Positions 1 through 12,093 of a stretch of 64,000 nucleotides of DNA are shown in pieces. Position 1 is the stretch's first letter. Every line of letters begins with the position of its first letter. A program made the translations under genes and the position numbers. The DNA comes from Papaver somniferum (Eukaryota > Streptophyta > Magnoliopsida > Ranunculales > Papaveraceae). The stretch is from positions 128,323,302 to 128,387,301 of the forward strand of contig NC_039363.1 in the NCBI RefSeq assembly GCF_003573695.1, written 5' to 3'. The notes beneath the pieces are model-generated. The model saw only the letters and a list, made by a program, of their open reading frames with translations, was not told where the DNA came from and made no database searches.

Positions 1-1045
1 CCGTACCCAAACTTGTACAATAGTTGGTTCAACAATAGTTAACCAAATGGTTAGCCATATGATCACTTTCATATCAACCATATTCTTCTTCACCATAACT
101 AGTTCAAATGACTCAAATAAACTAGTTAGAGAGTTGTTCAATTGCAAGGAAATCTTATGTACTACACAAGACACAATTGAAGCAAAAACGATTTTGTATA
201 AATGAATCGGTGCATGAACTCTATAGCCACGTTTGCAATTGCATTCCTTAGTTTATAAAGATAAGTTCACGAAACATCGTTTTTAGACATAACCTACTCA
301 AGTTCGGGGACTGGGTTCGCGGACTTAAGTTCCCGGATGGAGTTCACAAACTCCAGCAGAAATTCTCGGGTTTGAGAACTTTGCTAGTTCGCGGACTTAG
401 CTCACGCACTACTCCGGTTCACTTGATCAACAAAGTTCGCAAACTTCAGTTCAAGCAATAAAGACTTATACATATATGTTTTTCCACAACAATGCTCATA
501 TCTTCCAAATGGTTATATAGTCTAAACACTCATTTCAATCATTGAAACATTCTCAGAGGACGTTATATAGTTGTTATTCACCAACCATTTCTCGTCAGAG
601 CAATTTTCAAAGTGATTGAAACATAACATGACTTTCGTCACTAGGTAAAGATGAACTTGGCTAAAGCGAAAGCTTTACCAACACATATTTCGAGAAATAG
701 ATAGGCGAGGTAAACTCGGCTCGAAATACCAAATGTGTATAATCTAAGTGTATATAGCAAAATGACTTTTGTCTCAAGATAGGAGATAAATAGACTTTTG
801 AGTGATAGATAAGTTCAAGTCTCCACATACCTTTTAGTCGATTAAGATCCACCATTACTTTGAGTAGTCCTTCGTCTTGTATGATGATTGCCATGGAGTT
901 CTTGAGCTCAACTACACTTTCTATCCTAGTCCGAGACCTTAGCTATAGTAGACTAGAAATCAAGAATTATAGTTTTGATCACTAATATTGACAAATATGC
1001 TTGATATGGCAACTTATGCGAGTTCGACCGAGCAACGCTCTAACA
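1..1045 (-). repeat. Family A LTR, partial (3' LTR of element A1)
   Basis: This is the right-hand part of a family A LTR cut by the window start. On the minus strand it begins TGTTAGAGC, and it aligns by eye with 6170-7214. The following bases (1046-1062), read on the minus strand, give the purine-rich tract GACAAAGAGGGAGAT directly before TGTTAGAGC. That is a Copia-type polypurine tract, so this is the element's 3' LTR. The U3 part (about 290-440) repeats the motif GTTCGCGGAC. Confidence 0.85.
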
Positions 1046-2765
1046 ATCTCCCTCTTTGTCAATTTTAGTGACAAAACTATCAATACGTATGGAATACAAA
1101 AAATATATAAATAAACTTTTGTATCTCCTATTCCACATGCCTAATCTTCAACATTACTTGAAATCTTCGTCGCTTCCAAATACTCCAATGACCCCAAAGG
1201 TTGTAAGTTTAGCATCACCGTTGAAAATCCGTAGCTATAACAACGAGAAAACAAGAGTTCTCAATCATTGTTATACAGTGTCGTAGTATCATTAGCGTCA
1301 AAGTTCAATTGTATCACAAATTTAACAATAATACTATGGTGATATGTTACTCCCCCTTAGTCAACACTCCATCTCACATGGAAACCACTCCCCCTTACAT
1401 AATGATCCAAAAACCATATGTATTTGTAGTGTGAACTACATATTAATTCTCTCCCTTTTTGTCAATAAAATTGACAAAGGTACAAGAACGGGACCCTAAT
1501 GAAATTTCCGAAAGAGACATTTCATGACCAAAAGAAAGCATATATCATCTTAGTTAGATGCAATCATAAAGCCGAAGCTAAATGCATTCATCAAGGAGTC
1601 TATGAAGATACAAGATAACCCCTAAAATATTCCACAACGCACTCCCCACAAAGATTTGGCAATTAAGTACAAGTTCAAAAGAACTCTCCTCCATTATATG
1701 TCATTACCGAAAGAACAACAAGAGCGGTTTTAATTTCAAAATGAAAAGAAGGATTTCTTTGGACATAACAAATTACATACAAGTATGAGTTTAAATCCAA
1801 AAAACTCAATTAAATTAATCATAAGAGAACCCATGATTTAATTAATTGGAAATGCTCAACACAAGTAAAGTTTTGGAGACTTAAAAACACTCAATTAGAT
1901 TAATCACAAGAAAACTCACAATTAATCTAATCGAAATACACAACTAAACTAATCACAAAAGTAATCAATTTAATTAGTCATACTCGACATAAGAGAATCT
2001 ATGGAGCAATGACTAAGTTAATCATGAAAATAATCAACCCAGTCAAAAACGCTCAAACATAAGGAAACTTACAGAGTCATAACTAAATAAACAAACAAGA
2101 TGATTAATTTAGTTCAAAATGCCCGACATAAAGTATTTCACAGAACAATAACAAATCTAATCATAAAAATAATCAACTTGGTTGTTTAGTGCTCAACATA
2201 AGACACATTACGGAGCCTCACAGTAATACATAAAAAATGGATCAGGGAAGATCAATTACTGCGAAATACACAAGGATTCATTCTATTTTTCCATCACCAT
2301 TTGCACAATGACATCCAATAGACATAATCCTTGAAAACAAAAGATTTTAACCTATCTTCCATCAAAAATTGACATAATAGGCTTAAGTTTTGGATTTGTC
2401 AAAAGTCAATTCATTCTTTCATCAATACATACATATCAACTCACGAACGACTTTACTTTTGAAAAAGTATGGGACAATCAAGTTCACGGACGTAAACACA
2501 CATATCCCATAACAATATTGCAATATATAAAACCATAAAGATTAATACTGCAAAAATCATCTTCCAAACAAATTTAGAATTTAAACCAATAAATCTAAAA
2601 ACATGAAGATGAAAACGTTGGACATAGCTATGTGTAATCACAATAATGGCTATTCCAAACTCTAGTTATTCTTCTAAGCAAAACAAGAAAAATAGAATAT
2701 TTACTAGGAAAACTAAAATCAACAAGCTAAGAAAAACGGACTCCAGTGCCATGGCCGAACACGAA

Positions 2766-3218
2766 CTACAAACACATAGACGGTTCAGAATCTTCACGAG
2801 TCTTGAGATCTTTGAGCTTGTGACTGACAGCATCCCTTGCACCTTCAGAGAAGAAATTCTCTTTTTGAAGATCATTGATGTGAGATTTTATGAGACCAAG
2901 GTGAGTGGTAACCTTTTCCAACTCAGTTTTCAACACATCAGGACTTTTCAAGGTATCAATGAGCTGCAGTTTAGATTCCTTAAAGTATTTAAGAAAATCA
3001 TGAACCACTTCGACAGAGATCATCTCCTCTTTCTCAAAATCCTCATGTGTGTAGGCAAAGTAACATGAGGCATTGGGATGATCATCTCCAACAAGAGTTC
3101 TTTTCTTCCTCCCTCTGGGCTCAAAACCAATACCTTTATCAAGAAAACCTTTAGAAAAACCCCAAGCATGTGAAGAGGAAGACATTCTTGAAAACCCAAA
3201 ATAACCACGAGTATGCAA
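2766..3218 (-). CDS. Short coiled-coil ORF in element A1
   Basis: This is an ORF of about 150 codons on the element's sense strand, nearer the 3' LTR than the zinc-knuckle ORFs. The first third is basic and serine-rich. Residues about 75-130 are rich in Lys, Glu and Leu with heptad-like spacing (for example LKTELEKVTTHLGLIKSHI), which suggests a coiled coil. I do not recognise a family. Other family A internal regions carry a similarly placed short helical ORF next to the conserved stretch GGAATAGCCATTATTGTG (minus-strand ORFs at 32482 and 38832, plus-strand ORF at 58687). The position therefore seems conserved although the sequences have diverged. The ORF could also be the remnant of a longer protein. 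Confidence 0.4.
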   Translation of the reverse strand: MHTRGYFGFSRMSSSSHAWGFSKGFLDKGIGFEPRGRKKRTLVGDDHPNASCYFAYTHEDFEKEEMISVEVVHDFLKYFKESKLQLIDTLKSPDVLKTELEKVTTHLGLIKSHINDLQKENFFSEGARDAVSHKLKDLKTREDSEPSMCL

Positions 3219-3636
3219 ACGTGACTCAAGGTTTTGGTATTTAAGGGTTTCTTAGGGAATAAGGTTGTTAGGGTTTACAAACTGTTGACCCGTGATGGTA
3301 ACCGTGTACACATACGAACACAACATGACCCTCAAAGAATAAAAAAACAACAAAAAACTTTTGCTACATGAGAGACTCATACATGGCTCAATAAATTCCA
3401 TGAACTTGATGAAGAAGTTTAGAGCACAAGTGTAGCAGGCAATAAGAATTGCACAGAGAGAAACAATACTAGACACACACATACTTTTTAGGCAATACCG
3501 TATGCAGACACTAGTTTAGCTATAAACGATAAGAAGATAGCTCAACTAATCAGAATACAAAAATTGCCATAGTATACCTGTTTTTTACACAACTTGCTCA
3601 ACAAGAATTTTATGAGCAAGTTCTTATCCCTTGTGA

Positions 3637-4454
3637 TTAATTAGCACAAGTATGAGCCTTCAGCTCATCAAATGTCCGTAGACTACGGTTGACTCTCTTT
3701 TTCCAAAATCTTGAGGAAAAACGATTGTGATGTGAAAAGTTATCATAAAATTTGCTATCATCAAAATAAGATGCATAGTTTTTATTTTTACCTGAAGTAG
3801 CTTGACTAGGGCAATTTGATAACTTGTTAATGAACTCTTTATATCCTTGAATTATCATTTTTAGATTGTCTTCGCATCTTTGCTTATTTCTTCTGGTTCT
3901 TTTTTTACATCGAGAACAACATCATTTCCCTTTCTATCATAAGAAGATTTATAAACTCTTCTTCGATGAAATGATTTAGGAAGACTATCTCTCTTTTGAA
4001 TATTTGAGGAACATCTTGAACTGACCTTCCTGGTATAAAACACAGGGCGAGTACTAAAACCAATTGGTTTAGACATGCGAATGTCAGTTACACCATCAAG
4101 AATCAAATCTAAGGTGTGTTGAAGACGATCAATAGATTTTTCATTCAACTTGGATTTTCTCTCTCGTTCAACATGTCCTTTTGAATCACAAAAGAGACAT
4201 ACTTTCCGATCAAAAAGGAGATCAGGAGAAACAGTTTTACAACCATTTTTAGGAGACTTTTTTCTTCCATGTGGTGTAGAAGACACAATCACATCATTTC
4301 TTTCAGGAAGGGATTCTGATTTTACTTCTGGTTTAGGAACGTTTTCACTCATAACAGAAGTACTTGGTATATTAGACTTCTTAGAGCATCCTTGAATAGA
4401 GAGTTTACTCAGGCGATGTTCAATTTCCAAGGCATCCTTTTTCAGGCTAGCCAA
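3637..4454 (-). CDS. Zinc-knuckle ORF of element A1 (gag-like, broken)
   Basis: The minus-strand ORF 4454-3861 (197 codons) is basic and has a cluster CLFCDSKGHVERE. This resembles a retroviral-type zinc knuckle (C-x2-C-x4-H) but lacks a clear last Cys. After the stop at 3861-3863, a short ORF (3858-3637) continues in a shifted frame. The Copia gag core (UBN2 type) is not seen. The arrangement matches the plus-strand copy at 57015-58136, where a Cys/His cluster ORF also ends in a stop followed at once by a second ORF. The protein is probably a nucleic-acid-binding, gag-like product of a non-autonomous element, but its role is unproven. Confidence 0.45.
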
Positions 4455-4477
4455 GATTCACACGTGAAGAATGATCT

Positions 4478-4798
4478 TCAGTATTTTTTTTTGCATTTGC
4501 AGTCTCTTATTACACCAACAAGAACATTGACATGGTGTTTTAACCGATTAAATCTATCAGCTTGGATTCTAGCAAGATTTAGAATCAATCCACTCTCTTC
4601 AGCTGTTTCCCGTTCATTAATGGAGATGGTCTCTTTTGAAGGGTAATCGGAATCACACATGTCAGTGTTTGTCTGCCTTGTCAGAACACAAGGTTCATCT
4701 ATATTCGAGATTGAATAACCTTTCTCTTTAATAGTATTAGACGAGACAGAACTTTTATTTTTAGTGACGCATTTATCATAGATAGTACTCTTGTCCAT
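4478..4798 (-). CDS. First ORF after the PBS in element A1
   Basis: This is a 106-codon minus-strand ORF that starts about 50 bases inside the primer binding site, the position of a retroelement gag start. It begins MDKSTIYDKC and is polar and Ser/Thr/Lys-rich. Its C-terminal half (RIQADRFNRLKHHVNVLV) could be helical. It ends just before the ORF at 4454-3861 and may be the N-terminal part of the same ancestral protein separated by a frameshift. I find no recognisable domain. Confidence 0.35.
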   Translation of the reverse strand: MDKSTIYDKCVTKNKSSVSSNTIKEKGYSISNIDEPCVLTRQTNTDMCDSDYPSKETISINERETAEESGLILNLARIQADRFNRLKHHVNVLVGVIRDCKCKKKY

Positions 4799-4847
4799 AG
4801 AGTCAGATCGCTACAAATACAGACTTATAAGGTCTTAAACATGTTTG

Positions 4848-4864
4848 CCTTCTATGATACCAAT
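4848..4864 (-). other. Primer binding site of element A1
   Basis: On the minus strand, directly after the LTR terminus TTTTTCA, the sequence TTGGTATCATAGAAGG resembles the initiator-Met primer site TTGGTATCAGAGC with two changes. This fixes the element's orientation. Confidence 0.65.
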
Positions 4865-7214
4865 TGAAAAAGCGGGGGTCTAACAACCACACCCAATATT
4901 TCGCTAGCAATCTGTATGGACGAACTCCAATATACTTTCTATAGAATCAATTAGACAGTTAGACTTAATCAATAGAAAAGTATATCAAAGAGTTTATATC
5001 TCAATCTCTCAATTTGATCTATACTCAAGCAAATAGAAATCTGCGAGTCTTTATCAAAGAGAGATAACTTGGACGGCACCAAAGACCAATATCCAAGTGT
5101 CAATCAATTTAAATCAACAACCAAAAAGTAGGATATTCTAATTTATTGAACAACGCACAACCTGTGATATTTCAATTATATAACAAAATATAATGCGGAA
5201 TAGAAATAACACAGACACCAGGATTTTGTTAACGAGGAAACCGCAAATGAAGAAAAACCCCGGGACCTAGTCCAAATTGAATACACACTGTATTAAGCCT
5301 CTACAGACACTAGCCTACTCCAAACTAACTTCGGCATGGACTGTAGTTGAACCCCAACCAATCTCACACTGATCCAAGGTACAATTATGCTCCTACGTCT
5401 CTGATCCCAGCATGATGCTACGTACTTGATTCCCTTAGCTGATCTCACCCACAACTAAGAGTTGTTACGACCCAAAGTCGAAGACTTTAATAAACAAATC
5501 TGTATCACACAGAAAAGTCTATGATAATAGATAAATCCGTATCCCACGAATATATCTATGAGTTTTGTTTTGTCTTTTGATAAATCAAGGTGAATATGAA
5601 CCAATTGATAATCCAGACTTATATTCCCGAAGAACAACCTAGTCTTATCAATCACCTCACAATAGTCTTAATCGACGCAGCGAAAAAAGATATTGTGGAA
5701 TCACAAACGATGAGACGAAGATGTTTGTGATTACTTTTTATCTTGCCTATCGGAGATAGCAATCTCAAGCCAATTATTACAATTGTACTCGTACGATAGA
5801 AACAACAAGATCAGGTCACACAACTACAAGAAAAGTAGTATCGGTCTGGCTTCACAATCCCAGTGAAGTCTTTAAGTCGTTAACCTGGTTTAGAAGAAGA
5901 AACCAAAGGTTAAAGGAGAATCGACTCTAGCTTAGAACAACTAGTATCACACAGAATGTGCGGGGATTATGTTTCCCAGTTGCTAGAGTTTTCCCTTATA
6001 TAGTCTTTCAAATCAGGGTTTGCAATCAATGTTAGCTTAGTAACAAAGCATTCAATATTCACAGTTAGATGAAAACCTGATTAGATTCAAGCTAATATTT
6101 ATCAACCGTTAGATCGAAAACATAGCTTGTTATACACATATGAAATGCACGTTCCTAGGCTTGTGTAACCGTACCCAAACTTGTACATTAGTTGGTTCAA
6201 CAGTAGTTAACCAAATGGTTATCCATATGATCACTTTCATATCAACCATATTCTTCTTCACCATAACTAGTTCAAATGACTCAAATGAACTAGTTAGAGA
6301 GTTGTTCAATTGCAAGGAAATCTTATGTACTACACAACACACAATTGAAGCAAAAACGATTTGATTCACATGAATCGGCTCATGAACTCTATAGCTACGG
6401 TTTGCAATTGCATTCCTTAGTTTATAAAGATAAGTTCACTAAACATCGTTTTTAGACATAACCTACTCAAGTTCGCGGACTTAATTTCCCGAATGGAGTT
6501 CACAAACTCCAGCAGAAATTCTCGGGTTTGAGAACTTCGCCAGTTCGCGGACAGGGTTCGCGGACTTAGCTCACGCACTACTCCGGTTCACTTGATCGAC
6601 AAAGTTCGCAAACTTCGGTTCAAGCAATAAGGATTTATACATATATGTGTTTCCACAACAATGCTCATATCCTCCAAATGGTTATATAGTCTAAACTCTC
6701 ATTTCAATCATTGAAACATTCTCAGAGGATGTTATATAGTTTTTATTCACAAACCATTTCTCATCAGAGCAATTTTCAAAGTGATTTAAACATAACATGA
6801 CTTTTTTCACTAGGTAAAGATGAACTTGGCTAAAGCGAAAGCTTTACCAACACATATTTCGAGAAATAGATAGGCGAGGTAAACTCGGCTCGAAATACCA
6901 AATGTGTATAACCTAAATCTATATAGCAAAATGACTTTTTTCTCAAGATAGGAGATAAATAGACTTTTGAGTGATAAATAAGTTCAAGTCTTCACATACC
7001 TTTTAGTCGATGAAGATCCACCAGTACCTTGAGTAGTCCTTCGTCTTGTATGATGATTGCCATGGAGTTCTTGAGCTCAACTATACTTTCTATCCTAGTC
7101 CGAGACCTTAGCTAAACTAGACTAAAAATCAAGACTTATAGTTTTGATCACTAACGTTGAAAAACATGCTTGAGATAGCAACGCATGCGAGTTCGACCGA
7201 GCAATGCTCTAACA
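4865..7214 (-). repeat. Family A LTR (5' LTR of element A1)
   Basis: A complete LTR of 2350 bp, with minus-strand ends TGTTAGAGC and CCCCGCTTTTTCA. A TATA box on the minus strand (CTATATAAGG, 5994-6003) divides U3 (7214 to about 5970) from R-U5. U3 holds the repeated GTTCGCGGAC motifs (6470-6570). Its right part is nearly the same as 1-1045. The target duplication cannot be checked because the element's other end is outside the window. Confidence 0.88.
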
Positions 7215-7335
7215 ATGAGAGTATTCAATACTAGACTAGGTCGCGAGGTTTTCCTGCCAGATAGTTTTTCTCGGTAAACAAAATCTTGTATATCCATTTT
7301 ATTTACCTTACTTCCACATTATAGTTATGTTCATA
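7215..7335 (+). repeat. Old LTR relic related to family A
   Basis: The segment resembles, in plus orientation, the R-U5 part of family A (compare 56480-56580): both share TTCAAT, AGACTAGGTC, GGTTTTCCTG and AACAAAAT in order. Element A1 may therefore have inserted into or next to an older related LTR. Divergence is high, so boundaries are approximate. Confidence 0.4.
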
Positions 7336-8640
7336 GTTATATTAAAGTAAATACACTTTTATGACAATGAACTTGGTAATAATATCATAGTTAGTTCGTT
7401 TCGATCTCTACTATTACCAAGTACACCTTGTAAAATTACCTTTTGGATGTTATTATTTCGGTAAGACTATACAAGATGTGTCAACATAGACTGATATAAA
7501 AAGATTTTGGTGTACTCAGTACCCTCGTCATTTCATCATTGGGAAACATTAAAGAATTTGAAATGTAAAAAATTTTAATTACAATAAATCAGAACGTAAA
7601 AAGAATATTATTTTGTTTATCATGGAAAAATTTAAGAAGAATGTAAATTTTATGTGCTCTTTGATGTAGACAATAAATTTATTTTATGATAGTCTCCACG
7701 AGCACTATTTGTAGTCTCTTCAAGAGAAATATATATTATGTGAGTGGATCCTTTTATGAGGCATAAATAAGGAAGTTGGTCATGCTTTAAGCGTGTCTTA
7801 ACTAACGTCTTGGTCACTGCGAGATGTATCATTCAACCTGCTACACCTTCTCGTGTTTGTATCCTCAACCAAGTAACAAACAATATTTTCCAAGAGCTAC
7901 CACAGTTATGTGTTTTAATCATGAGTAATATCCAACACCTCAATTGCAACCAATATCTTGGTGTGAGAAAAATTAACTGAAATAGTTTCACGCCAATTTT
8001 TAGTGGCAACCAGACTCTCTTTGATCATGACGAAAAAACTAACTAGATAACCTATCTTGTTACCACTGTTGTCTTAATCCAACCTTTCGTCGGTGTCTAT
8101 CATCTCATTGACATAATTAAAAAAGAAGACTAATATAATCGCTTTAGGTGCGATTTAAGGGTTTCCTTCTGAACCCCATGATTGGTTCCATAAAACTAAA
8201 GATAGTGTCCTAATGTTGATGCACTTTAGCGTGGTAGTCCTTGAAGGACTCAGATTTTATCTTGCTATGACTTATGATTAGTGATTATATTTGAATCCCT
8301 GAAGGATTCGCGTTGAAGATGATCGATCTGTCTTCCATGCACGTAGATTTATGGTCCAGAAGTACCATGTTAATGCATGCATTACCTCGTTCTTCACTTT
8401 TGTTTTGCAGGTTGCACTTTTAAAGACTAAAATTGATTATGAAGAAAAATATGAGTTTACAATAATCCTTTCATTGTTATTCCTAAAATTAAAGCGGCAA
8501 ACTGAAATTAGTGTGCAATGGAAGGAAGATATGAATGCAAGGTATATAATATTGATGGTATATCTGACGCAGAATCTAGCAGTCAATCCTCCTTATAATG
8601 CGAATAATAAATCAGTTTTTATGAAAGTTGTATAATGTTT
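7336..8640. other. Gene-free AT-rich interval
   Basis: I see no supported gene. Open frames here are short and have no recognisable motif. The interval probably holds decayed retroelement sequence joining the relics on either side. Confidence 0.4.
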
Positions 8641-9300
8641 GCACCACTGACCGCTTTAAGAAGTTATACTTCTAGGGGAGTAATCTCGTAGAATCTTTCA
8701 CTGGACCTAAATGCATTGTACTCTTTTTACTTCGCCAAGATTTTGTCTGTATGGGTTTTTCTTGTCAAGGTTTTAACGAGGCGAGGTGTATGCGTGTTCA
8801 ACATTGATACCAGACTATTCTTTAATACACTTTTCCTTTCGTCAGGCTCTATCCCATGTGCCACGACGGGGTTTTTGACGAGACAATATGTCGATCGACA
8901 TCGATACTATTATGAGCCTTGGGCGTTCAAGTTCTGTCCCTAGTGGTTTTCCTGGAACAAGTGTTCAGGTTTTTTCCCAAGCATTTTCCTAGAACAACTT
9001 TGACTAAATGAGAACATTTGAGGCAACCAACACCATTTCAAAGCTAAAATATTTTATTCCTTTTTCTATGACCAGTTTTTGTCCTATTCGATTTTTCTGA
9101 TAAGGCTTTGAAGAGACAATGGGTCTTGGTATAAAGATTTTATCCCATTCAGTTTTACCGGCAAAGTAATCAAGAGATAATATTTTTGGAGCGCTGGATC
9201 ATCTAAGGGGGAATGTTATGTATCGAGAAGGTTCCACTGTGGTGGATGACCACCTTTTTCCTCGACCGAGTCAATAACCATACTAAAGCCTAGATAAGAT
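8641..9300 (+). mobile_element. Relic of the 3' end of a Copia retroelement
   Basis: Several diverged copies of a phrase of the type TTTTGTCC..GGTTTTTC..GGTTTTAACGAGGC occur (8715-8790, 8830-8890, 9070-9170). This phrase is typical of the non-coding stretch between pol and the 3' LTR in many plant Copia elements. It is followed at 9207-9217 by a polypurine-tract-like AAGGGGGAATG and a possible LTR start TGTTATGTATCG. No pol coding remains and no partner LTR was found. Confidence 0.45.
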
Positions 9301-9339
9301 TACAATAAAAAAAGGATGTCCGAATGTAATCATAATACT

Positions 9340-9850
9340 GTTCCTCTTTCTCCTACCAGCAATATCATTGGGAGTGATGTCAGATGGACACAACCAGTAG
9401 ACCCTTGCATCAAATTAACTTTAATGCTTCCCATCACCATGAATCTGGTATATCTGACATTTGAATAATACGTAGAACCGTTTCAGGTGATTCCAGAAGA
9501 GTAAGATAATGTCCAGGAAGATCTCTAGATACAAAGCAAGTTGATGGAAAAGCAACAACCGAAGCAGTATGACGGGAAATCATGAAAGGATTAAAACACC
9601 TTAATTTTAAAGGTGATAACATGAATATAGTTAATGCAATAAACGATAAATAGCACCATGTCAATTGGACAACTAAAACCAATCATTGGTATGAGAAATT
9701 GAAAAAATAAATAAAATATTAGAGAAATGGTGTTTCTTTGCATTGGAGACCCTTATTTAAAACACTATGCTCTTTCTTAACCGCTTGAGAGCTGGAAATG
9801 TTCTTTTTCCCCTAGATTAGGTGATAATGCAGCGCTGCTTATGCTAAAAC
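9340..9850 (+). mobile_element. Decayed LINE tail (RNase H-like)
   Basis: Translated in shifting frames, the segment shows the order typical of the RNase H-like domain at the end of plant L1 elements: an RWTQP-like start, a middle with many stops, then GLKHLNFKGDNMNIVNAIN. It is heavily interrupted and covers only the last domain. Confidence 0.4.
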
Positions 9851-9984
9851 ACTATTAGCAGATGAAAAATGGGTCCATAATTGGGTTCTGTAAATTAGCT
9901 ATATGTCAATTGAAGCAGATGTGAACAATTTTAATCATTAAATCCAATGAATTTTTTTTATATTAAAACAAAAGAATGTTATAT

Positions 9985-12093
9985 GTTTTACATCCAACCC
10001 AATATCAAAACTACTATAGAAGAACTAGCAGATCTCCAAACTACCAATCCTACTGACTCTTTTTCTACATCTAGATTAAAGGCTAGATTAAAATACTTGT
10101 ACAACCTTGAGGAGCTTTACTGGAAAGATAAATCTTGAGAGATCTGGCTCTTGGAAGGAGATAGAAACTCTCCCTATTTCCATAAAGCCACTTTCTTTAG
10201 GAGAAAAAGGAATGCCATTATCTAGATAAAAAAATTCCCTTGGTACTGTTTTAACTGATAGAAATAGCATAAAAACCTCTTTTGTGGATTAGTTTAGAAC
10301 TCTTTACTACTCCCATCCTCAGCAATTTCAAGATGAAATAGAAAATATACCTGTCAAATTCTCTCCTGAGGATAACTCTTTGTTAAATCTCCCCCTCACT
10401 GCTGAGGAAATAAAATATTCTGTTTTTCAAATGGGTGGAAAAAAAAACTCTTGGCCCTGATGGCTTCACAGGATTGTTTTATCAAAAAACTGGGATATTG
10501 TTGGAGAAACCGTCATAAATATGACCCAAACTTGTTTTAGAACTGGTCACCTAGCAAAAGTTTTCAATACCACCAACATTGCTTTGATCCCTAAGGTCCC
10601 TCTGGATGAATTAGTCTCCCAATACAGACCAATTGGCTTATGTAATTTCATCTATAAAATCCTATCCAAAACCCTGGATAACAGACTCAAACCTCTCATG
10701 GATAATATCATATCCCAGAATCAAAGAGCTTTTGTCCCAAAAAGAAGCATATCTGATAACATACAGCTAGCCAATGAGGCTGTCTATGCTGTCAATCATC
10801 ATAAAAAGAAAGAGAGCATTGCTGCTATTAAACTTGATATGTCTAAAGCTTATGATAAATTTTAATGGTCTTTCCTTGGTAAAGTCTTACTTAAAATGGG
10901 TTTGTCTGATCACTGGATTAATCTTATTCATCAATGTGTTTCTACTGTATCTTATTCTGTTTTATTGAATGGTAGTCCTACTAGACTTATAAAATCTGAG
11001 AGAGGCTTGAGACAGGGAGATCCTCTTTCTCCTTATATTTATATCATCTGCTCTGAAGCTTTATCTGCCTACATTAATAATCTGACCAGTAAAGGCTTAG
11101 TAGAGGGAATTAGAGTTTGTAGGAATGCCTCTTGCATGACACAACTCTTGTTTGCTGATGATTCCCTCTTGTTTTCTAAAGCTACTGAGAAAGATTTTAG
11201 AACTATAAAAGACTATATTCAAAAGTATTCCTTAGCCTCTGGACAAGAGATCAACTTTGATAAATATGGTATTTTGTTTAGTAAAAAGTTTCCTAACCCT
11301 CTTATGAACCATTTATCCAATATTCTGGATATCCATAATAGTGACTTAGGGGAAAAGTACCTTGGAACCCCTATATCTTTTCAGGCCTCTAAGATCCAGA
11401 CACATATGGGTATCCTCCAAGCTGTAGATGCTAGGATTACCTCTTGTCTCCCTAAGCACCTTTGTAAAAAGATGGATTCCCACCTTTGTCAATTCTGGTG
11501 GGGAGAGATTCTTGACCCTAAAGACAGAAAACTTCATATTCTGGGATGAGATGCCTTGTGTTCCTCTAAGTATGAAGGTGGCCTTAGGAAATCAGAACTT
11601 AACAACTTGGATATGCTAGCTAGAAATGCTTGGAAAATTATGGAGAACCCTGACTGCCTTTTGGATATTGTGCTGAAAGATCGTTATTTTCCTAGGACTA
11701 TTTCTTAATGTTGCTTGTCCTAGTGATTGCTCCTGGACTTGAAGATGCTTATACACCATTAAAGATATGATTAAACCTTTTATTTCCTGGATTTTTGGGG
11801 ATGGTAAATTATTGATCCCTGGTGTGATAAATGGATCCCAGCTTTAGGATCGGCTACCCCTAATCCTTTGGTCCCTCCTGACCCTTGTGTAAAATTCTCT
11901 TACTTTACCAATGAGGCTACTAGATATTGGAATTTAAACAAATTAAACACTCACTTTGATGATGCTTCTGTTCAGAAGATCATCACTATTCCCTTAATCC
12001 AGTTATGCACTCCTGATAGGAGGGCTTGAGATCTTTCGAAGAATGGTAGATTTTCTTATAAATCTGCTTACTTGGGACTTAGAGGGTCTGGAA
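9985..12093 (+). pseudogene. L1-type LINE reverse transcriptase (5' piece, interrupted)
   Basis: Non-LTR reverse transcriptase pieces run in order across several frames. A pre-RT segment (10090-10220) reads EIWLLEGDRNSPYFHKATF. The RT fingers follow (10580-10860: IALIPKV, YRPIGLCN, SIAAIKLDMSKAYD), then the palm (10990-11180: GLRQGDPLSPY and the catalytic LLFADDSLLF), then KYLGTPISF near 11360 and the connection region to 12093. Stops and frameshifts occur at about 10138, 10260, 10860, 11547 and 11706, so it cannot make enzyme. The endonuclease half is missing, which is the usual 5' truncation. A hAT element splits it at 12094, and the frame resumes at 13634. Confidence 0.85.

Larger units (their letters stand above)
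1046..4864 (-). mobile_element. Internal region of family A retroelement A1 (pol-less)
   Basis: The region lies between the polypurine tract at 1046 and a primer binding site at about 4848-4864, which on the minus strand reads TTGGTATCATAGAAGG and resembles the initiator-Met type TGGTATCAGAGC. I see no protease, integrase, reverse transcriptase or RNase H. Coding potential is limited to short minus-strand ORFs at 2766-3218 and 3637-4798. The interval 1750-2260 is AT-rich and made of degenerate repeats related to AATTAATCACAAGAAAAC. The element is best read as a non-autonomous derivative of a Copia element. Confidence 0.75.

Noticed and set aside
2646..3068. 140-codon plus-strand ORF
   Set aside because: It is the antisense shadow of the element-sense ORF at 2766-3218, which fits the element's orientation.
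8351..8943. Two short plus-strand ORFs
   Set aside because: They overlap the Copia 3' non-coding relic and have no domain similarity.
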